From: Thermodesulfobacteriota bacterium | GTDB lineage: Bacteria; Desulfobacterota; UBA8473 | Assembly: GCA_040757775.1 (NCBI GenBank) | Contig: JBFLWQ010000018.1 | Coordinates: 1-64,000, forward strand | DNA: 64,000 bases | Reading direction: 5' to 3' | Part shown: piece after piece, positions 53,960 to 63,207 of the stretch | Numbering within the stretch: position 1 is the stretch's first letter | Layout of the letters: the number at the start of each line of letters is the position of its first letter | Translations under genes and position numbers: made by a program | The notes under the pieces: model-generated | What the model was told of the DNA's origin: nothing | Databases searched by the model: none | The model's input: only the letters and a program-made list of their open reading frames with translations

Positions 53960-56407
53960 GTGAGCGAGAGGACACAGAGTCTGAAGAAAAACGTAGTGAT
54001 CAAAACTCACCGATTGGTTTCCCGTGGCCTGGAAAGAGAGAGGGGAAGCAGTGAAGGAAGTCCCTTCCGTCAAGAGATGGAGGTAGGACTTTGCATGGAT
54101 AGAGCGAGGCTCATTACAGAAGCCTACAAACAAAACGAACACGAGCCTATGGTTATAAAGAGGGCGAAAGCCTTTGTTCATATCTTGGAAAACATGACCA
54201 TTTACATCGAACCCCGTCAAGTATTGGTAGGTAATTTTGCGAGTAGTCCGAATAAGGTAGCACACTACCCTGACCTCCAGTGGCGCTGGCTAGAAAAAAC
54301 TATCTGCACCCCAAATGGCGCGTATAAGGATCTACTTTCTAATGAAGAAAAAGATGAAATGATCTCAATACACAAATACTGGAAGACGAGGGCGGTCCAC
54401 GGTATGGAAAGAGACCTCATACCGGAGAGCTCGAAAGAACACCTTTTCTTCAAGGGACTTTCCTTCTGGGCCTATCAATGGGACATGGGCACTCCTAACT
54501 ATGAGAAGGTTTTCACCATCGGACTCAATGGAATAGCCAGAGAAACAGACGAGAGGCTAAGACAATTAGATCAAGATTATGAAGCATTAATCATAAGCCC
54601 CAAGGACTATCTGGATCAAAGAAGAGACCTAACGGCGATGAGAATAACTTTGGAAGGTACCATCAAGTGGGCAGAAAGATATTCGCAACTGGCCATGGAA
54701 ATGGCTGCCGATGAAGAGGATGGGGAAAGAAAAGAGGAGCTGGAGAAGATCGCAGATATTTGCAAGTGGGTTCCTGCCAACCCCTGCAGGACATTTCATG
54801 AAGCACTTCAGTGCTTTTGGTTCATCCATCTGCTTGTAGGATTTATAGAAGAACCTCAAGTAGGGAGCGGTACAAGATTCGACAAAATATTCTACCCTTT
54901 TTACAGAAAGGATCTCGATGCGGGCAGGATTACGAGAGATCAGGCACAAGAACTTCTTGAGCATATGTGGGTTAACTTCCTGAGCACAGGATTTCTCCAC
55001 CCGCCTGTGTGGTCAGGTTCGGGCGGGGGAGGCCTTGGCTGGCAGACAGTTACGATCGGGGGGGTCGACAGCAAGGGTGAAGACATCACTAACGAAATCA
55101 CCTATTTGGTTTTGGACTCCATTAAGGAAATTAATATGTTGCAGCCACCCCTGGCTCTAAGGGTTCATGAAAAGACGCCCCGAGAGCTGTTATTGAAAGC
55201 CACGGAGGTGCTCAGTACCGGTGTCTCTCAACCTGCCTTTTTTAACGACCGTTTTAATATCCCCAGACTTGTCAGCTTCGGTGTTCCAGAAGAAGAAGCA
55301 AGGGATTACGCTATTAATAGCTGTATGTGGCCCGTAATCCCGGGTAAAAACATAGTTCACAGAAATCCCACTGCTGGATCTGTTATGGTACCGAAAGCTC
55401 TGGAACTTGCGTTAAACCAAGGGAAGGATATAAAAACTGGTGAACAGCTTGGAGTCTCCACGAAAGATCCTTCCGACTTGAAATCGATTGATGAAATAAT
55501 GGGTGCATTACTGGACCAGATTGATTTTGCCGCAAGGGGCCTTTTCTCTATATCAAACATAGCAAACAGATTGTATGAAGAGTACCTCCAAAGGCCGTTC
55601 CTTTCGGCCTTACTCGATGGGTGCATAGAAAGGGGCCAGGAATTGCGGAAGTGGACGTACATGCCATATAGTGACGTTATGATGATAGGAGGCATTAACG
55701 CTGCGGATTCATTAACGGCTATAAAAAAACTCGTCTTCGACGATAAGAAGTTAACAATAGAAAACTTAATAACTGCCTTAAAGAATAATTGGAAAGGCGC
55801 TGAAGAATTGCGACAGATGTGCCTGAATGCACCTAAATTTGGCAATGATGAAGATTACGCCGATTTGGTCGTTAAGGAATTGTACGAGAAGATTGCAGAA
55901 AGATTGAGTAGTATAAAGACGTACACGAGCGGTCAATGGGTTCCTGGAATAGTAGATGGAAGTGCGGCGACGCTCCATTATGGTTATTCCGGACTAACAG
56001 CCGCGACCCCTGATGGAAGATTTGCAGGGGAGACATTCGCGGATGGAAGTATTTCACCGATCATGGGAAGAGACAAGAACGGTCCAACCGCGGTCTTAAT
56101 GTCATTATCTAAGTTAGACCATCGAAAACTCTGGAATACTTTACACAATCAAACGTTTTCTCCACTATATCTGCAAGATCAATTTGCCGGAGTGTTTACA
56201 GATTACCTGAGAACATGGGCAGACATAGGGAGTCACCATATTCAGTTCTCCGTTGTTGACAGTGAGACTCTAAAAGCCGCTCAAAAGCGACCCCAGGAAT
56301 ACCACGAGTTGATTGTGCGCGTCTGCGGCTTCTCTGCGTATTTCATTGACCTAAGTGAGGGCTTACAGAACACAATAATTGACAGAACATTACAGTGCAT
56401 CGGGTAG
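53960..56407 (+). CDS. Glycyl radical enzyme, pyruvate formate-lyase family (2)
   Basis: The 815-residue paralogue of the GRE at 45289 has the radical loop RVCGFSAYF with Gly790 (Tyr replaced by Phe relative to the usual GYS) and the active cysteine C455 in NSCMWPVIPG. CMxP at this place, without the CxE seen in dehydratases, recalls the less common X-succinate-synthase type, but the substrate is unresolved. GTG 53960 has AAAGGAGG 8 nt upstream. It is within the tRNA-bounded island, before two SBPs, and lacks an activating enzyme nearby. Confidence 0.88.
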   Translation: MSERTQSLKKNVVIKTHRLVSRGLERERGSSEGSPFRQEMEVGLCMDRARLITEAYKQNEHEPMVIKRAKAFVHILENMTIYIEPRQVLVGNFASSPNKVAHYPDLQWRWLEKTICTPNGAYKDLLSNEEKDEMISIHKYWKTRAVHGMERDLIPESSKEHLFFKGLSFWAYQWDMGTPNYEKVFTIGLNGIARETDERLRQLDQDYEALIISPKDYLDQRRDLTAMRITLEGTIKWAERYSQLAMEMAADEEDGERKEELEKIADICKWVPANPCRTFHEALQCFWFIHLLVGFIEEPQVGSGTRFDKIFYPFYRKDLDAGRITRDQAQELLEHMWVNFLSTGFLHPPVWSGSGGGGLGWQTVTIGGVDSKGEDITNEITYLVLDSIKEINMLQPPLALRVHEKTPRELLLKATEVLSTGVSQPAFFNDRFNIPRLVSFGVPEEEARDYAINSCMWPVIPGKNIVHRNPTAGSVMVPKALELALNQGKDIKTGEQLGVSTKDPSDLKSIDEIMGALLDQIDFAARGLFSISNIANRLYEEYLQRPFLSALLDGCIERGQELRKWTYMPYSDVMMIGGINAADSLTAIKKLVFDDKKLTIENLITALKNNWKGAEELRQMCLNAPKFGNDEDYADLVVKELYEKIAERLSSIKTYTSGQWVPGIVDGSAATLHYGYSGLTAATPDGRFAGETFADGSISPIMGRDKNGPTAVLMSLSKLDHRKLWNTLHNQTFSPLYLQDQFAGVFTDYLRTWADIGSHHIQFSVVDSETLKAAQKRPQEYHELIVRVCGFSAYFIDLSEGLQNTIIDRTLQCIG

Positions 56408-56550
56408 CGAACGGCTGTATTCTCGATTCTCAACTGTTGTTAGCCGAGAAACTATCAATCGCAAGACGAGTGTCTGAGCGAATCGATGCCGTAGGCCTAG
56501 CGTCACGAGAGAATTGCCAAAATTGACTAGAGGGAGATACCCAAATGGCA

Positions 56551-56816
56551 GGGGGGGAGTATGGCCCGATGTGGGGCGAACAAGTTTCATACATTCCCCC
56601 TGTACGTTTTTTGTGAAAATTTAGCGCCCTTAATACAGCCTTGTAAGAAGAGCAAAAAAAGACTGGATTTTGCCTGATAGTTGAGGTATAGGTAAGTCTA
56701 TGGTTAAGTAACAGTGATAATTTTATAAACCCTAATCACAAAGGGGTAATTATGAAGGCGTTTTTCTTTAGTTCCTGAGATTATAGGGAGCAAAGAGGGG
56801 GACGCCTTTTTTGTTT
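56551..56816 (+). repeat. Structured dispersed repeat, copy F
   Basis: The best full-length copy, 144 bp downstream of GRE 2. It shows GTATGGCCCGATGTGG, CCTTAATACAGCCTTGTAAG, GACTGGATTTTGCCTG, GGTATAGGTAAG, an SD and ATG at 56752 (mini-peptide MKAFFFSS, with three Phe codons in a row), and a long G-U-rich hairpin ending in TTTTTTGTTT. Confidence 0.82.
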
Positions 56817-56872
56817 ATGTCCCTTAATCTTTTGGAAAAAGGAAGAATATTTTGGGAAAGGAGGCTAAAGCT

Positions 56873-58078
56873 GTGAAACAGAAAATTTTTAAATGCCCCA
56901 TCTTGATAACGCTTTTTATAATTCTTTTTATCGCCCCCATTGCGTATGCAAAGGAAGTGAGAGGAGTAACCAAAGATTTAATCAAAATAGGGGTTATATA
57001 TGATCAGACAGGGCCGGCAAGTCCTTTGACTGTTCCTGCCTCCCAAGGATTTAAAAACTATTTTCGGTGGGTGAATGAAAAAGGTGGAATCAATGGACGA
57101 AAGATAGAACTGATAATTGAAGACGACAGGTATTCTATCCCTTTAACTATATCTGCATATAAGAAGCTTTTGCTGAGGGATAAGATACTTGTATTATTGG
57201 GTCCGGCATCAAGTCATGGCATGTTTGCCCTTACCTCTACTATTCTTAAGGATAAGCTGCCCTCTATTCTTCCCCCTTCGTCTGACCGAGTTGTAATACC
57301 GCCCAAGCGCTATATGTTTGCAAATGGGTCTACATATGAGGATCAAATTCAATTCATATATCAATATATAGTTAGAGATCTTAAGAAGAAAAATTCCAGG
57401 ATTGCCTTTATTTATAGCGATACTGAACATGGCAAGCTTGGTTTGAAGGCAGCAAAAGAACACAAAGATGAATATGGAATAGACATAACTACTTTTGAGA
57501 TTGTGAACCCAGGAGTCTTGGATGCTACTTCTCAGGCACTCCTTATCAAGAGAGAGAAGCCGGATTTTATTGTAATGCATCTTCTGATTGACAATTCGAT
57601 CGTAATGATGAAATCAGCAATGAAGGTGGGCATAAAAGAGATACCGTTTCTGGGGACACAGTATACGTGTGCTGAGGATGTTATTAAGGTTTCGGGAAAA
57701 GCATCATCTAATTACAAAGGTATGGCAATATACAGTTCATGGTATGATAAGGGGAGTGCCTTGCAGGAAATGAGGGAAGTTACTCTTAGGTATCACCCCG
57801 GGACAGAAAAGCCGTATAGACCGAAGGCGTATACTCAGGGATGGGGAGATGCTATGATAGTTACTGAAGGGTTGAAAAGGGCCGGGAGAGATCTGGACGG
57901 TGAGACTTTTGTCGATGCCTTGGAATCAATTAAGGATTTAGATATGGAAGGGTTGTGTGGACCAGTTACCTTTGGGCCTAATGACCATAAAGGGTCGAGA
58001 TATGTAAAGATGTACAAAGCCAATGTAGAAGAAGGACTGTTGACCCCCATATCAGATTGGATAAAGTTAGAGAAGTAA
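56873..58078 (+). CDS. Orphan substrate-binding protein (3)
   Basis: The 401-residue receptor has a signal peptide of FKCPILITLFIILFIAPIAY type and the mature start KEVRGVTKDLIKIGVIYDQT. GTG 56873 has AAAGGAGG upstream at 8 nt. A TTG at 56852 is not credible. The chain differs from receptors 2 and 4 in the ligand cleft region (PSILPPSSDRVVIPP), so its ligand may differ. The next receptor follows after 68 bp in the same direction. Confidence 0.9.
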   Translation: MKQKIFKCPILITLFIILFIAPIAYAKEVRGVTKDLIKIGVIYDQTGPASPLTVPASQGFKNYFRWVNEKGGINGRKIELIIEDDRYSIPLTISAYKKLLLRDKILVLLGPASSHGMFALTSTILKDKLPSILPPSSDRVVIPPKRYMFANGSTYEDQIQFIYQYIVRDLKKKNSRIAFIYSDTEHGKLGLKAAKEHKDEYGIDITTFEIVNPGVLDATSQALLIKREKPDFIVMHLLIDNSIVMMKSAMKVGIKEIPFLGTQYTCAEDVIKVSGKASSNYKGMAIYSSWYDKGSALQEMREVTLRYHPGTEKPYRPKAYTQGWGDAMIVTEGLKRAGRDLDGETFVDALESIKDLDMEGLCGPVTFGPNDHKGSRYVKMYKANVEEGLLTPISDWIKLEK

Positions 58079-58146
58079 TTTTCCCCTCAAAGTCTCTTGA
58101 CGTTATGGATTTGACCAAATTATCATTAGCAGAAAGGAGATGGAGT

Positions 58147-59352
58147 ATGAAGCTGAAAAGAACCGCATTCGTGCCAATTGCATTGTTGGGAAGTATTTGT
58201 TTCATTAGTAGTTCTATTAGTCAGGCAAAAGAGGTCAGAGGAGTATCGGATACGACGATAAAAATAGGTTTTATCGGAGACCAAACGGGCCCTGCATCAT
58301 CCATACTTGCTTTAGCAGCCCAGGCTGTGAGAACTTATGCTAGGCACATTAATGAACATGGTGGTGTTCATGGAAGACAGTTAAAGATACTGGTGGAAGA
58401 TGACCGTTATTCGATTCCTGCCACCATTTCGGCATTCAAGAAGTTGGTTTACAAAGACAGAATATTTGCCCTCATAGGTCCTGGTTCGGCAAGTTTTGTT
58501 CCCGTGCTCTGGAGAAGAATCCAAAAAGACAAGTTGCCAACTATGTGCCTGCCATTTACTGAGCTTGCTGTTGAACCCTACAAACGATACCTATTTATTA
58601 CCAGTGATACCTATGAAGGCCAGATGGGAACCCTTGTGGACTATATGGTCAAAGATTACAACCTGAAAGAACCAAGGATCGGTTTGATTTATCCTGATAC
58701 TGAAGCTGGAAAGACAGATTTGAGAGCTGCACTACCCAGGTTAAAAAAATACAACTTAGAACCAGTAACGAGAGAGGTTCTAATGCCCGGAGCATTAGAT
58801 GCTGCTACCCAGGTAATGAGTTTAAGGAAGTACAAAGTAAATTGCGTACTTACTGGCGGAACCATTACGGCGACGGCCGTTACATTACTAAGGGAATTGA
58901 AGAAGATGGGATTAAAGATACCGGTCTTTACTAGTTATGCCGCGATGCTCACGGAGGGTTTGAATCATATTGGTGATGCCGGAGAGCAGGCCTATTCGAT
59001 TCATGCTATGTCTCCCTGGTATGGTGAAGGGGAGGGGGTAGCAACCATGAGGGAAGTTACGCTCAAATATCACCCGGGAACGGAAAAGCCCTACCGTGGG
59101 ACAGCATACACATATGGATGGGTCATGACAACTGTTTTAGTTGAAGGACTCAGAAGAGCAGGTAAGGGTCTTGACGAAGAGGAACTGATAGGGGCTCTTG
59201 AGAGTCTAAAGAATTATGAGACCGGAGAACTCTGTAATCCTATCACGTACAGTCCGCAAAGCCACAAAGGCGGGAATTCATCAAAGATATATAAAGTTGA
59301 CCCTGTTGGTCAAAAATACGTCTCCATAACGGGATGGAGAAAGTCAGAGTAG
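58147..59352 (+). CDS. Orphan substrate-binding protein (4)
   Basis: The 401-residue receptor starts MKLKRTAFVPIALLGSICFI (signal peptide) and has KEVRGVSDTTIKIGFIGDQT as mature start. ATG 58147 has AAAGGAGA upstream. The 58057 frame would overlap the previous gene. It is closest to the receptor at 49788. It is the last gene before the right island boundary, with 210 bp of gene-free sequence between. Confidence 0.9.
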   Translation: MKLKRTAFVPIALLGSICFISSSISQAKEVRGVSDTTIKIGFIGDQTGPASSILALAAQAVRTYARHINEHGGVHGRQLKILVEDDRYSIPATISAFKKLVYKDRIFALIGPGSASFVPVLWRRIQKDKLPTMCLPFTELAVEPYKRYLFITSDTYEGQMGTLVDYMVKDYNLKEPRIGLIYPDTEAGKTDLRAALPRLKKYNLEPVTREVLMPGALDAATQVMSLRKYKVNCVLTGGTITATAVTLLRELKKMGLKIPVFTSYAAMLTEGLNHIGDAGEQAYSIHAMSPWYGEGEGVATMREVTLKYHPGTEKPYRGTAYTYGWVMTTVLVEGLRRAGKGLDEEELIGALESLKNYETGELCNPITYSPQSHKGGNSSKIYKVDPVGQKYVSITGWRKSE

Positions 59353-59562
59353 TATTGAACACTCTAAGGTCGTGGCCGAATGGAAACAGGATCTTGACCC
59401 ACCGTTATAATTTTCTGAGGCCTGGAAACCAGTCTGGCTTCTAACTGTCCTTCGCTCCGAGAAGAAGACTAGAAAGTAATTAGACCCAGAGAAAAGCGGG
59501 GCTATGACCAGGTAGGGTAGGGACGTTGGTTCTAAAACAACTTAAATTTTTTCACGAGAAAG

Positions 59563-59681
<119 letters not shown>

Positions 59682-59748
59682 GCTACAGTATTCTACAGCT
59701 TTTTACTCCATTTTGTATTTTTGTATATATTAGAAAACAAAAAAGTTG

Positions 59749-60309
59749 TCAAGTCTTTTCGTGTGCCAACTCTATTACATAGGTTCCTGCAATCTTATCA
59801 TGCCATCCCTGCTTATTCTTATCGAAGGCTACCCACAGAAAACCTATATTGAGTACAACAGCAGACACTAAGTACCCAACCCATCTTAAAAACGATTTGC
59901 CATAGCTTAATGGTTCACCGTTTTCTTGGATAACCTTTAGCTGGCAGATCATTTTACCTATGGTCTGCCCTGTAGAACCGTGGAGGTAAGTAAAATAGCC
60001 TATTGTAATTGCCAGAATAACTATATTGTATGGTATGGTAAGCATTAACACTCGGTCCAAAATCATAAACCAATCTTGCGTTTCTGAGGCTAAATATACA
60101 GCCAGACCACCCGCAATAAAAAAGACCGCATATATAACTTGAAGTATCATATTGTCTATAGAGAATGCCAGTGCCCTTATCCAAAAACCTGCTTTCTTAT
60201 TCAGGTTGCCTTCCTCAATAAGACCGGGCTTCAGACCTTCTTCTGGATTCGTCATCTGGTCGTTTTCAGAAGGATGATACTCTACAGTGCTGAATTCCAT
60301 ATCTATCAC
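59749..60309 (-). CDS. RDD-family membrane protein
   Basis: The 186-residue protein has a polar N-terminus of about 35 residues, then the RDD domain: AGFWIRALAFSIDN with Arg and Asp, two or more membrane segments, TGQTIGKMICQLKVI and KQGWHDKIAGTYVI. RDD proteins are small inner-membrane proteins of uncertain role. The start is a GTG overlapping the previous stop (GTGA); ATG 60300 is an alternative. It is co-transcribed with the zinc-ribbon acidic protein. Confidence 0.87.
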   Translation of the reverse strand: MIDMEFSTVEYHPSENDQMTNPEEGLKPGLIEEGNLNKKAGFWIRALAFSIDNMILQVIYAVFFIAGGLAVYLASETQDWFMILDRVLMLTIPYNIVILAITIGYFTYLHGSTGQTIGKMICQLKVIQENGEPLSYGKSFLRWVGYLVSAVVLNIGFLWVAFDKNKQGWHDKIAGTYVIELAHEKT

Positions 60310-61136
60310 TTTGACTCTTCATCTGATGAAGGTTCTTCTTCCTCAAATTCTATAACCTCTATATTTATAGGGTCTAAATTGATAGTTTCTATATTCTCTT
60401 CTTGCTGTTCTGGAAAAGATATTACTTCTGTCGGAGATTCAATCTCTAAGGGAGATAGCTCAATATCTTCCTCTGATTGAGCGGGTTCCACAAGGTGACT
60501 ATCCTCTAACCCTATCGATATCTCATCGCCTGTACTAACCTCAGGTAGTTCTATCTCTGTCTCTGTATCTGCACCTTTCTCTTCGGAAAATTCTTCTAGC
60601 CCCTCTTCCAACGTAAGCTCTGGAAGAACACTGGGCTCTTCTAGTTCAAGTTTTAAGGGTTCCTCTGAACTTTCATCACCCGCACTAATCTCAGTAAGCA
60701 CAATCTCTGCATCTGCTTCCTTCTCCGCAGTTTCCCCTTCCAAACCCACTTCCATAGAGAATAGTTTTTCTGTTTTATCCTCAAAGCCTAAATCTATATG
60801 GATCTCCAAATCTTCTTTGTCTTCCGCTTCTATCTCGGGCAAATCCTCCAAAACCATCCCCTCTTGATCTTCTATCTCATGGTCTATCGCCTCTATTACA
60901 GGTTCTTCTTTCAAAGCCTCGGGATCTGGTTGAATAAAAGAATCCATAGTGTCAATCATCGCTTGTACCTCTGGAACACCGGCATCCAATTTAGTTTGAA
61001 ATTCATCTCTGCTACCGGCTCTGGGTACCACTGATAAAATATTAAGATTTTTCTTTAGTTCTAATAGTTCCGTGCCACACCTTTTGCAGTTATCAAGATA
61101 GTCAAAACTGGTAAATCCACATTTAGGACATTTCAT
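60306..61136 (-). CDS. Zinc-ribbon acidic low-complexity protein
   Basis: The 276-residue protein starts with a zinc ribbon, MKCPKCGF and CKRCGTELLE (two CxxC pairs), followed by 240 residues very rich in Glu and Asp with little predicted order. Such proteins may be scaffolds or regulators. It is linked by a 4-bp overlap to the RDD gene. Function is unknown. Confidence 0.75.
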   Translation of the reverse strand: MKCPKCGFTSFDYLDNCKRCGTELLELKKNLNILSVVPRAGSRDEFQTKLDAGVPEVQAMIDTMDSFIQPDPEALKEEPVIEAIDHEIEDQEGMVLEDLPEIEAEDKEDLEIHIDLGFEDKTEKLFSMEVGLEGETAEKEADAEIVLTEISAGDESSEEPLKLELEEPSVLPELTLEEGLEEFSEEKGADTETEIELPEVSTGDEISIGLEDSHLVEPAQSEEDIELSPLEIESPTEVISFPEQQEENIETINLDPINIEVIEFEEEEPSSDEESK

Positions 61137-61201
61137 TTTTCTATCTCCCCTATGTATACCATTTTTAACTTAACACACCCTTTATGACTGGTCAAGCATA
61201 T

Positions 61202-61942
61202 TCAATTCAAATCCCCAAATCTATGCTGGATTACGCTCAATATACTTATACTCGCCGTTTCACTCCGTAATATCCTGATACCCATGTTCGCCACATTAAA
61301 ACCTGCTTCACGGGCTTTTCTTATTTCACTGCTGCTAAATCCTCCCTCTGGACCAACCAACACAAAGAATTTATTTGCATCTGGATTCAGGTCAAGCACT
61401 GCCTTTAAACCAATAGCCTCTTCTTCCTCCCATAGAATAAGTTTAAAAGTATCTTTTAAATCCTTGCTTAGAATCTCTGAAAAATCAACAGGGAAGGCAA
61501 TGAAAGGGGGAAAGTTTCTGCCGCATTGTTTGGTAGCCTCCAATGCTATTTTCCGCCAGCGTTCTACCTTTTTAAGTGATTTATCATATGTGAGCTTTGG
61601 AACAGAACGATCTGAATTAAAAGGAAGGATTTCAGAAATCCCCAGTTCTGTTCCCTTTTGAACAATAAGGTCCATCTTGGGGGGTTTAGGCAACCCTTGT
61701 CCTAAGATAATCTCTATGGGAGATTCCCTCCGGGGAAGAAATTTTTTAAATACGTACACCCTAAGTTCTCTTGAACTGCTTTCTTTAATCCTGGCATGAT
61801 ACTCCCAACCGGCATCATCAAAAAGAACTACCTTATCTCCCACGCCAAGCCTGAGGACCCTGCTTATATGCTTAACGTCTTCTCCAACTATTGTCCCTAT
61901 ATTGTCCCTTATACTGCCCTTTTCAATGAAGAATCTTGGCAC
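61202..61942 (-). CDS. rsmE: 16S rRNA m3U1498 methyltransferase RsmE
   Basis: The 246-residue SPOUT-class enzyme has an N-terminal PUA-like region (HISRVLRLGVGDKVVLFD), QKGTELGISEILPF, and the SAM-binding knot VGPEGGFSSSEI with LRSETASI at the end. RsmE methylates N3 of U1498 in 16S rRNA. Length is standard. It is followed upstream by the SIR2 gene in the same orientation. Confidence 0.95.
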   Translation of the reverse strand: MPRFFIEKGSIRDNIGTIVGEDVKHISRVLRLGVGDKVVLFDDAGWEYHARIKESSSRELRVYVFKKFLPRRESPIEIILGQGLPKPPKMDLIVQKGTELGISEILPFNSDRSVPKLTYDKSLKKVERWRKIALEATKQCGRNFPPFIAFPVDFSEILSKDLKDTFKLILWEEEEAIGLKAVLDLNPDANKFFVLVGPEGGFSSSEIRKAREAGFNVANMGIRILRSETASISILSVIQHRFGDLN

Positions 61943-61987
61943 ATTCTCCCTCCATTAATAATTACATCTTGAAAAACATCCAAGGAC

Positions 61988-62785
61988 TCACTTTTTTTGA
62001 AACTGCAGTATACCTTTTACGTTGTGTACTAATTTTTCCATTATTTCTCCTGCCTTCCCATAAAGAACTACATCAGCATTTCTGTCGTAGGGAGTATTCT
62101 CCATATTAATTATAACCAGCTTAGCTCCTCCCTCTCTGGCATACAATGGCATCAGGGCGGCGGGTTGAACCACCAGAGATGAACCAATTACAATAAAAAG
62201 GTCGGCTAATCTTGACCTTCTTTCAGCCTCCTTAGTCTCCTCAAAGGGCATAGGTTGACCGAATGATATAGTAGCCGGTTTCAATATGCCCCCACAATCG
62301 TCACAATAGGGTATCTTTATCCCCTTTTCCAATCTCCCCTGGATTTCTTCTCTTGAGTATCTTTTTTTACAAGTCAAGCAGTTGACCCACATATTGGTTC
62401 CATGGAGCTCAATTACTTTGTCATCAGGAAGCCCTGCTTTCTGGTGCAGATTGTCTATATTTTGGGTAATAACACAATCGAGTTTCCCCATCTTTTCCAT
62501 CTCAACAATCGCATAATGGGCTTTATTAACCTTAGCACCAGCGAGTGTATAGTAGAGCTCCGAGTTCATCTTCCAATACTTTTCCCTTGACTCCTCACTT
62601 GCCAGAAATCTTTGGTAGAGAAAATCTTCAGGGTTATACTTATCCCAAAGCCCTCCAGGGCTTCTAAAATCTGGGATGCCTGATTCAGTACTTACACCTG
62701 CCCCGGTAAAGATCACGATACTCTTGGCTTTGACAATTAAGCCTGAAACCTTGTCTATCCCTTCATCCAGGGTTTTATTATCCAT
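61988..62785 (-). CDS. SIR2-family NAD-dependent protein deacylase
   Basis: The 265-residue sirtuin has GAGVSTESGIPDFRSPGG (NAD-binding), QNIDNLHQKAG, the catalytic His in ELHG and a zinc site of two CxxC pairs (CLTC, CDDC). ATG 62785 with AAGAGGT upstream is preferred to the longer frame from 62848. It removes acyl groups from lysines, which may matter in a cell with heavy acyl-CoA flux. Confidence 0.93.
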   Translation of the reverse strand: MDNKTLDEGIDKVSGLIVKAKSIVIFTGAGVSTESGIPDFRSPGGLWDKYNPEDFLYQRFLASEESREKYWKMNSELYYTLAGAKVNKAHYAIVEMEKMGKLDCVITQNIDNLHQKAGLPDDKVIELHGTNMWVNCLTCKKRYSREEIQGRLEKGIKIPYCDDCGGILKPATISFGQPMPFEETKEAERRSRLADLFIVIGSSLVVQPAALMPLYAREGGAKLVIINMENTPYDRNADVVLYGKAGEIMEKLVHNVKGILQFQKK

Positions 62786-62850
62786 AGTTTTACCTCTTAT
62801 AAAGTGATGGTTTCGTAAAATAGAAGAGAGCTTTGAAAATCCATACAAAC

Positions 62851-62958
62851 TGTCATTGAGAGGAGCGGGGCAATCTGCCTACCGCAGGCAGGCGCGGCAA
62901 TCTCTAATCAACACGTTATGAGATTGCTTCATCCGCCTCTGGCGGATTCGCAATGACA
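62851..62958. repeat. TGTCATTG inverted-repeat element
   Basis: A 108-bp element starts TGTCATTG and ends CAATGACA, with inner inverted parts (GCAATCT and AGATTGC; CCGCCTCTGGCGG). A relative is at about 29563. The surroundings (62786-63207) hold no gene. Confidence 0.7.
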
Positions 62959-63207
62959 AATTGGGCATTTTTCAAAGGGTTTTTTAGAAGTATTTCAAAG
63001 AAAGGTTCAAATGTCAAGAATAGAAGAAGAGATTTTCTAATTACGGATTGTCGATGAATTGATGCCTGTCCCTCAGATATCAAAGTACATAATGGCAACC
63101 AGATTTCCCTTGACAAATTGAAGAGAAGTCATATATTTTTTTCAAAAAGGTTCCTTTTTGTTAAAGGGGTCTGAAGGTTCGGGAGCAACCCTTAAAAGGA
63201 GAGAACA

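Noticed and set aside
59353-59562. Search for an integrase next to tRNA-Phe
   Set aside because: The 210 bp are too short and hold no frame of note. No recombinase gene is found between the two att-like repeats.
60798-61034. Open frame antisense to the acidic zinc-ribbon gene
   Set aside because: It arises from Glu/Asp-rich codons on the other strand and has no ribosome site.
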